From Aulostomus chinensis (Eukaryota; Chordata; Actinopteri; Syngnathiformes; Aulostomidae): DNA of 64,000 nt. Position numbers and translations under genes: made by a program. This document shows, piece after piece, positions 26,173 to 38,100 of the stretch (position 1 is the stretch's first letter; every line of letters starts with the position of its first letter). Below the pieces are notes generated by a model. That model was not told where the DNA came from, ran no database searches, and saw only the letters and a list, made by a program, of their open reading frames with translations. The stretch lies in NCBI GenBank assembly GCA_037954235.1, contig JBBMOA010000018.1, positions 7,004,501-7,068,500 on the forward strand. The letters run 5' to 3'.

Positions 26173-29100
26173 ATGCTGACACCCAAACTACTGACTCTGG
26201 TGCTGGTGGTCCAGCCGGGCAGGGTGCTGCTGGGCATGAAGAAACGAGGCTTTGGAGCTGGGAAGTGGAATGGGTTTGGGGGCAAAGTTCAAACTGGAGA
26301 ATCCATTGAGGATGCAGCAAGGAGGTGATAAATCATGTTAGGGAAGATGCTGCTATTTCTACTGGAGAAGGATTTTTTTTGTTGTTGATAATAATGAAAG
26401 TGTGATGAATTTCTTCTGGGTCAGAGGGATTTCAGTTCTTCTATTGTAGAATATGGAGTTAAATGGGTTCATCACGTTGTGCACAGGATTTATGAGTCGG
26501 GAGGATTCTATCACCTCACATTTAAGTGAGTCCAGTTCCTAGTGCCTGTTTACTCGGAGGAATAAAGCAAAGTATAAAAATAACCTCACGTCATTTTGAG
26601 TTATTCCTGGTCCAGTGCAACACCCCTCCACTGAGTTTTTGTGAAATCAGGCCTCAGTTAAAACCTGTGGAGATCATCAAAACAAGCTTCCTAAGCACGT
26701 CCAGCTACAGGGAAAAAGAGAGGCTGGTTTTATGTACAATTTTGGCTCAACAAGAAAGGTTATCACATGTCCCTATTGAATGTTATTATACCAGGAAATG
26801 TCAGACATCATGAATAAATAAAAATAAATAAAAAATAACGGCAGCAGGGCAGTTGGAGTGTGAGTGTGGAGACTAAACGTTAACGGAAGAATATGAAAGA
26901 AAGTCTGTGCAGTTTGTAAGTTTGACAGAGTTACTGAATACTAAGTGTTTGATCCGTCATCAACAGGAAGCCAGCTGGAGGAAAACAAGCCGGCTTCCTG
27001 CGCTGTTCCGTCTCTAATGTGACAAATAAGAGCTTTGTGTAAGCAACATTGTGTTGGAAGGGAACAGCAGGAACATTTTTGGAACAACAACTCTGTAGCA
27101 GCCCGTCAGTCACCTGTATTGATGGATGCGGCTCTTTGTTTTTAGTGGACATTGTAATTGTTGCTCAGCTGCTATCAGTGAGGTGAAACAATCACCGGAA
27201 AAATGTTTGTCGTGTGACATGAAACACAGCGGCTGTTCAGCTCTGTTTAAACTCAACCACATCAATTATTACTGATGTTTGCGCGTGTGTGTGTGTGTGT
27301 GTGTGAGTGAGTGAGGTGGATTTATATTAAAAACATCAAAAATGATTTCATGTTTTATTTTTTTAGAGAGCTGCAGGAAGAAAGTGGCCTTACTGTTGAC
27401 ACTCTGGAGAAGATCGGAAATATAAAATTTGAATTTGTCGGAGAAACGCAGCTGCTTGATGTCCATATTTTCCGAGCAGATGCTTTTCACGGAGAACCGA
27501 CGGAATCAGACGGTAAGAGTGTCAACAATTGATACCGGCAACTGGCTTTTAGTTGTTTTTGATGTTTTTGTAAATTGTGAATTGATATACTCATGTCCTT
27601 TTTTAACTTCCCGTACACACACACACACACACATTTGGTTATATGCTGTATATACACACTTACTGTATGAATGGAATTTACAATGATTTTAATCATTTCG
27701 ATAGAATCATCACTACATTGAGCACCAAAAGAGTTACAGGAAGCAAGAAGGGTTGTTGCAGGAACTCTCCAAAATAAAATCATTGTTTGATAAATCGATA
27801 AAATATTTTCAAAAATGAAAGTCTTTAAAAAAATAATGTGAATTAATTCTGTAAGTTTGAGGTGTGCAGTATAGTGTAAAAACAGACGATTTAGGAATGG
27901 AAGATGTATTTCCCTGGTAATGTTTCACACACTTTTGCAAGTCACTGTTTACGGGTTGAACTTCTGTTTTATCTGAACTCTGTTTTCTGTTTACATTGTT
28001 CTACTACCATTTCAGATTTTCAGGAAGTGATAGTTTGCCGCGTCCTGAGCCAAAGGGCCGACTCGCGGCACCTTGGAGGGATTTTTAGGTCAGAACAGCA
28101 CTCCAGTGAGCCTAAGTTCAGTCACATTTTACCATTTGAGAAATATAAGACTTGTGAGTGATTCATACATTATTGCTCCACATCTGGACTTTTTTAACAG
28201 TGTTTACGCGCCTTCATCGAAAACAGCTTCATGCTGTCTAGAACACAGCTGCCTAACCTTCAACCAGAACACAAAAATATGCGCAGGTCTCGCCAGTCAT
28301 AGTTTCCCTGCCTGTCAGTCTAGAACTGATTTTAAAATTTTACTCTTGACTTCTGGAGATCCGGTGAAACAGGAATCAGACTGTTGTTGGTCTGCACATA
28401 TTTACGTGCATACGCTGGGCAAGCTGGCTACCTCTGGTTAGCTCATAGCCAACGGCTGTGAACAACTTTGTCATGGGCCCCCCATTTTCTTCCTTTTTCT
28501 TCCCTGTTTGTTTTTGTTGTGTTGTTTTTTTTTTTTGTATGTATCTGACATCTAAAATAAAGAATTAACACAGGGACACAAAATTAAAACTGGAATGTGT
28601 TTTATAATGTTACGCAACCTTCAAAACCCTGCAGGGCACTCAGCTGTCTGACTGCTCAGATTTTATTCTTCCTCGTGTTACTTTATCTATAGATTTTATT
28701 GCCGTTCTGATTGCGCATGTGATTTTTATTCTATCGTTCTTTTATTGTTTACCTAAGGACTGATAACTAAATACATCATTTGGTTTACAGTAGATTTTCA
28801 TCACTTTTAAAGCGTGATAGCTATAATGTTGTTTCTAAATATACTGTTTGCAATGCTGAAAAGCCTGCATAAGTGTGCTCTTAGCAGCAGAGCAGTTTAT
28901 AAAGCCGTTAGTAGACTGCACAAAAAGAGGTGGAGGAGGAGGAGGCTGCCATCCACAGAGGGCACACAGCTTTCCAGGACTGATCAGTATTCCTGGAGAA
29001 TTTAGTCAAGGTCAACTAGGTGAAGTACAGAGACACAACTCTTAAGTTGGAGTCAGACATCAGCGATGAACCAAAGAGTCTCAAGAGCCGAGAGGAATCA

Positions 29101-29781
29101 CAGGTCCGAGGGTCGTGGAGGACCGGCTTGAAATGTGCTTGAGTTAGTGAAAAGCAAGAATTTGGTGGCCTGGCTATGGAGCTGATGTGACATTCATAAA
29201 GAAGTTTTTGTTTTTTGTTTTTTAATGGACAACTCTGAGAAAGTGCCAAAGGTCACCTACATAGAACGGCTCAAAGCGGGGAATAATATGACTTAAAATA
29301 AAGGTTTCTGAAGAAGGCTCGGCGGGAGACAAAAAAAGGAGCAAGAGCCATAAAATCCAATAGTCAAACTTTTTTTTAATCATGTAAATGTATAGCGATG
29401 ATTAGAATATGTCTTGCTTTGCTTTAGTGAGAATGATGATGTATAAACTTGCTCTAAGTTTACACACTCGGAAAACTCCTGATATTTTCCCTACCAAGAC
29501 TTAAAAGTAGAAACGCTGCCAATGATTTACTAACTCAAGACCTCTGGGATTCTCCTCCAATAAATACTCATGGTTTTTTTTTTATTATTTCCTCTCTTTG
29601 TTCTGCAGAGATGCGACCTCAGTGGTTTGAATGTGACAAAATCCCTTTCGGTCAAATGTGGCCGGACGACATCCTGTGGTTCCCTTTGTTGCTTCAGAAG
29701 AAGAAATTTTTGGGCTACTTCAAGTTTCAGGGTCACGATGTGATCCTCAGCCAAAAACTGGAGGAGGTTGAGGAGCTGTGA
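26173..29781 (+). CDS. nudt1: NUDT1 (MTH1), oxidised purine nucleoside triphosphatase
   Basis: Three coding exons: 26173-26324, 27367-27512 and 29609-29781 (TGA at 29779-29781), all with GT-AG introns and matching phases; 156 aa, the same length as the main human form. The enzyme hydrolyses 8-oxo-dGTP, 2-hydroxy-dATP and related oxidised nucleotides to monophosphates, keeping them out of DNA and RNA. The full Nudix box is present across the first coding intron: Gly37-x5-Glu43-x7-Arg51-Glu52-Leu53-x-Glu55-Glu56-x-Gly58-Leu59. Pocket residues known from human MTH1 are all kept: Thr8, Phe27, Asn33, Phe72, Phe74, Trp117, Asp119, Asp120. The start at 26173 was chosen because it gives the usual N-terminus (MLTPKLLTLVLVVQPGRVLL); an in-frame ATG at 26143 lies before the likely acceptor at 26167. 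Dinucleotide repeats flank exon 2. A possible polyadenylation signal AATAAA is near 30180. Confidence 0.97.
27285..27306. repeat. (GT)n microsatellite in NUDT1 intron
   Basis: About eleven GT units shortly before NUDT1 exon 2 (60 bases from the acceptor). A companion (AC)n run of about nine units lies at 27615-27632, about 100 bases after the exon. Both may be polymorphic. Confidence 0.95.
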
Positions 29782-30542
29782 CATGACCGGAGGTTGCTGA
29801 TGTCAGTTGTGATGGAGACCAAAAAAAAGAAAAAAATTACAGCCTTTCAGATGCGGTTCAAAGTTTACTGTTGGCTTTGGTTTGGGGGAGATGACCCTAA
29901 AGACTTCAAACAACCATGGTAACTGTACTTGAACAGTAAAATATACACTGTGATATAATAGGATGAAGATTTTTCTTTTTCAAATTTGTCATTCTTGATA
30001 ATATTGCCAGTTGCAATTCATTCTTGAAGCGCCCTACATGAGAAACTCACTCGTATGTATTCTTCTACCAGTGAGTCCAGTTGCGGTTGACATCCATGTT
30101 TGTCCAGACTCCTTACATACTGTATGTAGCGCAGACTGCAAATCCGTTTAGTACAATTTTTTTTTAGTTTTGTTATAGCCAATAAAAAAATCACCATTGC
30201 CCCTGGGTGCTACTGAGATAAGCCAGAAAAGATTTTATGAAGTAATGCCACGTGTACTTTGACCTTAGACCCTTTGAGATGGAAACTTTGTCATAATTCA
30301 CTTGAGAATCGTTTAGTTATGACTTGCATGTGTTTTGAAAGGTCAGTTACCTTGACCTTTGACCTACAAAACCAATCAGTTCGCGTTTTGTGTTGAGGGG
30401 AATATTTTTGTCAAAGGATTCTCTCTGCGAAGGCCTTACTGATATCTTGGATTTAGTCAAGGCTGAAGCAAATGATAGATTCATTAGGTTGATATTGATT
30501 AGAATAACGATATGATGAATGTGACCGAGTTTTTATTTTTAA

Positions 30543-30682
30543 GTGCAGTCATCACACACAAGAAGGCTAAATAAGCTCCTCTTCAGTTCATCTTGGCAAA
30601 ACAAAACAAAAAGCTTCCGACCTTTGTTTTTATTGTTGAATAAGAGGAACTTATTCAGCCTTCTCGTTTGCGATGACTGTAC
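30543..30682 (-). repeat. 41-bp-arm inverted repeat, hairpin or small MITE
   Basis: The left arm 30543-30583 and the reverse complement of 30642-30682 agree at 35 of 41 positions, with a 58-nt loop. Of the six differences, four become G-U wobbles in a minus-strand transcript, leaving about two real mismatches; a plus-strand RNA would pair less well. The arms contain CAGTCATC...GATGACTG, and the right side is followed by TA (the left by TG), so a decayed Tc1/mariner-type miniature element with TA target sites is one reading. A precursor hairpin of a small RNA is another. Confidence 0.8.
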
Positions 30683-31531
30683 TGACCTCATCTAAAGCTC
30701 ACTTCCATTACCTTTTCCAAGAATCAAAGCTCTCAAGTGATGTGCACGGGATATTTACCAGAAAAAGAAAGCATTGTGACACAGTTACTGTCAGCACAGA
30801 GGCTAAAGTTTTAGAAGAACTGATCCAACACTATTCAGCAATGATTTCCTTTAATATAAATATATACAACAACTTGAAGTGTCATTTCATTTGCAAGTTA
30901 AATTGATTCCAAATGTTTGTTTTTTGCCAAAACAAATACAGGTTATGTACAGCATTACAGTTTATTCATCAAATTTGCATATTAGTATTAACCACTTCAG
31001 CAGAGTCAGCTGTATTTGAGATGACATCAGTTGACCGCAAGTGTGAGGTAACGTCGAAGACATGCACCCAAAGACTTGGCAGGTTGAATGTGCATCACTG
31101 ATTTCATGCTGTGAAGTAGACGGCGTGATCATACGTGGAAAAAAACCAACAACAACCTGAACAATATTCAGATACACACATACAGTACACACAATTTTAA
31201 CTGCATTTAGAACTGTGTCTTCATCTATGTTAGCGATACAGTACATGGCGTTCCATCAGAGAATAAAAGTGCGGTTTGTTTAAAAATAGGAACTGTCCCA
31301 TTTGTATGATTTATTGAACCTGTGTGCATTTTTTTTATTTTATTTTTTGGTGGTAAGTAAATAGCTTATAGTGTTATTATCAACATATGCCAGTGTTTTT
31401 ATTTTCCTCTTCATTTCAAATCATTGAAGTATTGAACAAATCTGCACTAATGTGTTGTAAAATAGCTTATATAAAATGAAATAAACTGGGAGTCATTCCA
31501 AAAAAAAAAAAAAAAACTTAACCAGAGAATG

Positions 31532-31534
<3 letters not shown>

Positions 31535-31566
<32 letters not shown>
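31535..31566. repeat. (AT)n microsatellite
   Basis: Sixteen uninterrupted AT units just after a poly-A run (31500-31516), in the interval between the NUDT1 and SNX8 3' ends. Confidence 0.95.
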
Positions 31567-31568
<2 letters not shown>

Positions 31569-32149
31569 CTCTACAGGATAGTAAACACTGTAATAGTGTG
31601 AAAAATAGCACAAGTTGTCCATAAAAACAATACAGAAAGTATGCTGTTACAAATTCTAGAATCGGTATCAAAAATACATTGGTCGAACATTATTTGCGTG
31701 GATGTTTAAAATTCCATCTTTATAAGAAAGTAAAAAAATTGTGTCCCTCTGTTTCAATTTCTGGAACGTCTCACACAGTAAGTTATAAACATCTACATTA
31801 GTACAAGAGTTGGAGTGCATCGATAAACTATTCTACATCCTTCACTATGGTCCAAGTAAAATAACAGCTGGGAGAATTTTCCCTCCGCGTTGGCAGTTGA
31901 CTTAGAGATTGACTTAAGGCTCCACAGATGATGTAGTGATGACCAAACCAAAAAAAGTACAAAAAAAAAAAGCAGAAGTTGAAAAAGACGCTTCTATTGA
32001 AATATGCTTACTGAAACTTATGCATGTTGTGTAATAGAAGACTTAGTCAGATCGAAATGTGCATTTTTATGTATTTATCCAGCTCACAGAACATTCCTTG
32101 TCCAGTTTGTGATCCTCAATAGCAGCAGTTCTTCTCTCCTTCACCTACA

Positions 32150-35100
32150 TTATGCTTTAGAGGAGGGTTTCAATCCGTTATCATCACCAAATAGGCATCC
32201 AAGCTTTGGCTGGAGTTCATTCCATACCTCTCCCATCTAGCAAAAAAAGAAGAAGCATAAACTCCTTTAATTTTATCCCAATTCTCACCTTCAAGGTCAC
32301 AGAGGTTTCACAAATGTGGCATGCTGAAGTCAGAATGAAAAAAAGATCGTGAAATCTCGGAAGTAAACATTTACTGTGCCCTTTATTTGACTTTAAACCT
32401 TGGAAATGTATGTTCATGTGAAATGTGAGCTTACTTAGCATGCCTCAATGACACCATCCATCACAATTCTTTTGCTGGAGTTTAAAAGCCAATCGAAAGC
32501 TGATTTGACTCGAAGAAGAGAAGGATCTGTAGAAAAATTATCATTTCTGGAAGAGCGATCTCACCTCTCTGTGTCCTTGCACCTGGGAGTTAACAAAAGC
32601 TCCCAGAATGTGGGATGTGATGGGAAGGTAGGTGAAGATAAGCTGTGTTTCTTGATGAAGGCAGAACAGAGAGAAGTAGTTTCGCAACTCCATGGTCTGA
32701 ATGGCGTTTTCTTGCTATTAACAGAACAAAAACGTAGAGTGAAATCATGTCCACTTATCAGGTGACGATAATCTTAAAAGCAGCTTTATGTCATTTTGCT
32801 GAACAGCACCGGCCCCAGCCGATAGAAGTTGTAATGTGCACTGTTTAAATGCAGTTGCCAACAGCTGGAGTTACACTGAGATAACTCAAGATCTCTCTTT
32901 TCTCTTCTTAGAACCCCCATATACATGCTGCACTGGTCCTGGGCTGAAAGTTTCTGAGCTGGCTTACAGTATGTGAATGCACCGCTGCAAACTTTCAGGA
33001 GTTTTGTGCATGGTCAGCTGAAATGATATCATGCGGGAACAACGGTGAAGCAGCACTATTCTCCTTGTAAACAAACAGCTATAAAAATGAGGTTGAAACC
33101 TTTAACAATGTTGCATAATGTTGCTTTAGAGGCTAATACACCACCAACACATGGAAAAACAGAAATAATTCAACTACCTTTGAATAAACCTAGAATTTTA
33201 CCCTGTATAGAATACTTCAATAGCTTGGATTCCTTGGGTTTCATCTTTTCAGATAAAGATTGTAGTATATTCAGGCAATAAATATACTGTTAAGAGGCCA
33301 ATTAGCAGTTCTTATGCTAATAAATGTAAATGGTTACGTCTAGAAAAGAGCAGCTGTCTCAGCCCTGTAGAAATCTCCCTTTACTGTTATACAAAACGAG
33401 AGTCGTTAACCAATTTTTATTGAGTATAAAGGCGAAGTTGTTTAATGGCTAAAGGCTAAAATTGGACAAACGGTTTAAGGAAAGTGGATAGATAATCAGA
33501 CCAATTTAGCATTCTATTAATGCAGTACTTAAATGACATAAAATAGTACGCCGTTAACCAAAGAGTATCTTCACTGCCTAAAAAATGTGGGGAGAGAAAA
33601 GAACACCTGAACGATCCTTGATTCCAGCTGCTCCACGGACGCTTGTTCTTTAGGCTGCACCGTTGCACTCATCATCTGCCTCTTCATCATCCCGTACTTG
33701 TGCAGAGCTCTCTGGTGCTCGTGCAGTACGCCCTTCTCATGGCGTTCACAAAGATCCTGCAGAAAACACATACACAGTCCATCTCATTGGATTGTACACA
33801 TTATGAATTGCACTGTGCTGTAGTCTTGTACAACTTAAAAAATGTATGGTTGTCCTGCTGTTACTTCATACCACAGCAGGTTTCGAAATCTTCTCTTATC
33901 TGACAGAGGTGGATTGACCCCTGTGTGTGGTGATGAAGTGTAAACCCCATTTAGGTTTCATGGGCACATCAAAAATGTAACATGACTCACTCTGTACGAT
34001 TGTAGTAAATCCAGGAACAGATTCAGTTTTTCCACAACATCATCTTCTTCTCGTCTGCCCTGAGGACATTAGCAAAACAACATTTACATCCCAGCGCCAG
34101 GTTTGGACAAGCAAAGCTGTGGAGGTGGTGGGTGTGAGGGAGTGAGGGCTTGTACCTGCTGAGCAGCTTTGTCAGACAGCACAGCAAACTCTACAGACAG
34201 ACTCTTTAGAGACTGGCGCAGGGTCCCCCAGGTGCTTTGTGAAGAGGCCAAAGACGGAAGAGATATGGTATCTGAGCCCAGCGTGCTGTAGAAAACATTC
34301 ACAAGGACAGAATGAAGGAGGCACTGTTGTGTCTTAGCTGCCCCAACATGTAACAACCATAAAAAGGACATTAACTCTGCACAGGAGGAAAAACAACACA
34401 CAGGATTCAGAATCTCATTAAGGAAACATTTGTTTTCCCAGTCCTACTCCTCAGGATAAGGCAGAATGGCTTCAACTTTATACTCATAATAATGAAATAC
34501 CTGAGCTCTCTGCCAAACATGAGGAGATCAGTTGCATTCTCCTTGGAGCGCTCGGCTATTTTCTCTGCTTTCTCTCGTAGCTTGTAGAAACTGTTGTGTA
34601 TATTTTTGATCAGCTCTCTGCTTATCGAGAACTGAGCCTGGATGTCAGCTGGGAGATATTCCTGCAAAGTACATTCAACCACAAAGGTTTTACATGCAGC
34701 TAAGAAGACAGTGCATCGAGACTTGTCCGTCATACGTATGTGACAAACCTTTGCCTGGGTCGCAATTCTGTTGGTCATGAATTCATCGCCTGTTTTCTTG
34801 TAAGTGTCACGCAGCTTAGTCTGAACATCCTGTTTGGGAGGAGGAATGAGGAGTGTGTGAGGGTAAAATACACCAGGACAGGATGCATTTCACTCTGAGT
34901 CATCATGGTGATTGAGATTATTGTGTAACAGCCCAGAAAGAAAAAAAACATCAAATTGGGTACAAATCACAGCCTATTGCACAATACTAACACAATACCT
35001 TGTTCATAATAATGACAGTATCATAATAATACTGCGATGATTAATAGATTGCATCACAATATCTTTGTAACTGAAAAAGAAAACACGCAAAAATGTTGCA

Positions 35101-38100
35101 AAGCAGGAATGTATTTTTCACTGCATTTGAGTGTCAGTTTGACAGACTTTGACAACTAACCACTGAACGAGAAAGTATCAGACCCCAACCCAGTTACTTT
35201 AAAACAAAACAACATACAGAGCCACTGAAGGTGAGGAAGGTCTTGACCAGTTCATCCTGAGAGAAGAAAGGATGTTGTGCCACCAAGTTAATGAACCTTC
35301 CGAGAGCACGCCGCCTCCCTTCAATGAACTCACGCTCAGAGACGGACGTAAGGACTGTGGACATATACAGAGCAAAACAAATACCAGCATCTATACATGT
35401 TTCCTCTGTTACGTCTATCTACAGTAACAGCGAGTGTTGCATGAATAAATTCAGCAGTTTGACATGGTTATGGGGGGGGGGGGGGTGATAGTTGAAATTA
35501 TGAATTATAGGAAGCACAGAGTTTTAGTATGAAGGGAGTCAATATAGATACTGGTATCTTGTTAATTATACACACATGATAATATCAGAAAACACCCAAC
35601 GCTAGTAACTGAAGTGTGAGGTTCAAAATCTAACATGATAGTATCCTGCATATTAAAATTGTACTTTGTACTGCAAAAAAGAGATAAGACTTATAATAAA
35701 TAAATTTAAATGAATTTTAAATTGTCATTATTATTGTCATTTATTATTCTAAAAAATAGATTTTATCTATGTAACAAATATAAAATTGAAGCGAATTATT
35801 TTGATCGTGTTAATTTTGTGGTAAAATTCAGAAATCATTCCAGCTTTAGTTTCTTTCAACTTATTGTCAATAAAAAAAAACAACAACATCAGCAGTGTCT
35901 CACTTTCAGATCATATCTGACTCGCTGAACCATCAAAACTTGACTCTTAAATATTAACACATAAAAGCAGATCTGGAGAAGCCAATATCAGTAGGATAAG
36001 ACAACAGATTTGTCAGTGTGGTGGATTTTTGATGACAAACTGTGAAACAAATACAGCAATGATCCCTCAGAGTGTGTGTGTGAGTGTGCGTGTTGCATTT
36101 CGACTGACATTCACTAAAGTTTCAAACCTGACAAATCCTGACATCATTCTGCATCCATTAATAAATAAAGATGGAGAAAAGGGGGTCTAGATGTCAGAGT
36201 AACATACCTCCCTTTAACATTCTTTTAGGTGGAAGTGCTGGCACGACTCTGTAGGCGAATCGCTGAAGTAAAAGCTCGTGGAAGACGTCAAAATCGCTAT
36301 AGCGTCGATAAACTGAGATTTTATAACGCTGAAAAGACAAAGAGAGGAAATCATTTGAAAAACAGGCACGCAACAATCAGATTTCTGTTTGAAAATATAA
36401 TTACAGGATTGATGATGGACGGTGGTAAACTGTTTATCTTCATGTTGAATGCAAATGTCAATACTTGAGAGAAACCCAACAGTTGCTGTCACAAAAATTG
36501 ATGTGTTTGATTTGTTGTCTTCAAAATTAAAAGGACCAGATGTTTGAGAAATGAGAGGCTGAGTGAGAAGAAACAAACTGATGTGAAATAAAAGCAGAAA
36601 GAAAATGTTTCCTTTCACCAACACGTGGCTGTTATGACATATTGTTTTCATTTAATTAACTGGAGCTGCTACACTGATCAGGAGAGTTTATTCGACTGGC
36701 CTTCGTTTCTCTATGCTTGATAATACTGTCTTGGCATATCAAAACGACAGAAACAATTAAGAGCTGTACCACAAATAAACTGACATAACAATTAAGATAA
36801 ATTCCTCAGTGTGTAAGAGGTGAAGCGAGGAAGCACTGAAACGCTGTGAGATGTTATTTTTTCACATGGAATTAATTTTTTCTATGTGTATCCATGATCC
36901 TGTAGGTAAAAAGATCAATATAGTCCCTTGCAGTGAAGCTGATAATGTCTGTAAATACTGGCAATGTAAACAGCAAGAGAACACAGAGTATCCTGCTTCA
37001 ATGCTCCTCAGAAAACTCCTCAAACCATCGGCTGGCAGATGGAGCAGGTAATAAGACCGGCTCCACTCTCGTACATGCCTGATGTATTTTAAGACTAAAA
37101 CAAATAGGTGATCACTCAAAAGCATGGGTAATAGGTTTAATGTGATCCCTTGCCTGGCTGGTGACCTGATACTCCACATGTTTGAGGAATAGACCCTTCT
37201 TCTCAGGTATGAGCTCCACCCGAACTGTGTCCCTGGCCAGGAGTTTGTCCAGCGTCTGGGACACCGTCAGCACGTCCTCCTGAGCTGGCTGCATCCTGAG
37301 TGTGCTCAAGTCCCTGGGCTCCCCGAGGTGAGGTTTTGGTAACTCTGTCAAGCACACAACCACCACCGACTTCTAATATTTGTTCTCCGTGATTAGATTT
37401 CAAAATCAATACATTCTCCACTGTGGGGAACGCTGGTGTTGAAACCAGCTGTTTCTCTATTTGACTAAATACGTGCCTCACTCTGCTTGAGCATGTTCAC
37501 GTGATCTTTCATGCATCCTTTCCTGCGCATTCCAAAAAGGTCATGAATTGAACGTAATCTACTGTGACAATTGTAGAAAACTTATTCGTGAACGAATGAG
37601 GAAGTGGCATGCCGCTAGCTGCCATACTGGCCACACCTGAAATAACATAGAGGGCCTTAAATAATCACAGAAGGTTGGAAATGGATCTAACTTCAGCCAG
37701 CATAATGGCTACCTCTCTGAAAACCATACAGCTCCCACTAACATCTTCCTACTGTGGGTTGAGTGAAAGAATGCAACACTGAAACATAACTAAGGCTTCT
37801 TTCCTAAACTAAAAATGACACCATACAAAAAAAAAATCCCTCTTTGTGTTTAACTGATAAAAAATTAAAAAAAAATCCTGAATCCCATTGCACATTAAAT
37901 GTTGGTAGAATAATAGTCACCACACTGCAAAAAGTTTGTGGACTTGCCAAGTATATTTTTTCTCCTTTCTATAACAATTTTTTTTAAACAAATTTCTTTC
38001 GCTTGCGGATGTTGAATGATCAACAAGAAAAAATGTATGATAACTTGAAATACTTGTTAAATGTTCGTGTGTAGGCATCAGACAATTATACTCACACGAT

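Larger units (their letters stand above)
29782..32149. other. Tail-to-tail interval between NUDT1 and SNX8
   Basis: It must hold both 3' UTRs. For NUDT1 the AATAAA near 30180 is a candidate signal. For SNX8 (minus strand) candidates are AATAAA at 31315-31310 and a TTTATT-rich block at about 31331-31346. Other content: a 140-nt inverted repeat at 30543-30682, a poly-A run at 31500-31516 and an (AT)16 run at 31535-31566. Open frames are short and unlike known proteins. Confidence 0.6.

Noticed and set aside
28019..28090. Possible extra exon in NUDT1 intron (acceptor ccatttcag, donor TTTAG|gtcaga)
   Set aside because: The family sequence is complete without it, and inclusion would break the frame of the conserved third exon.
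35331..35340. Acceptor tctctgag before CGTGAG for SNX8 exon 6
   Set aside because: It gives a stop codon in the phase left by exon 5; the tccacag acceptor at 35355-35356 keeps frame.
37157..37171. GT donor at CAG|gtcacc for SNX8 exon 4
   Set aside because: It would delete four conserved residues; the GC donor downstream restores full agreement with the family.
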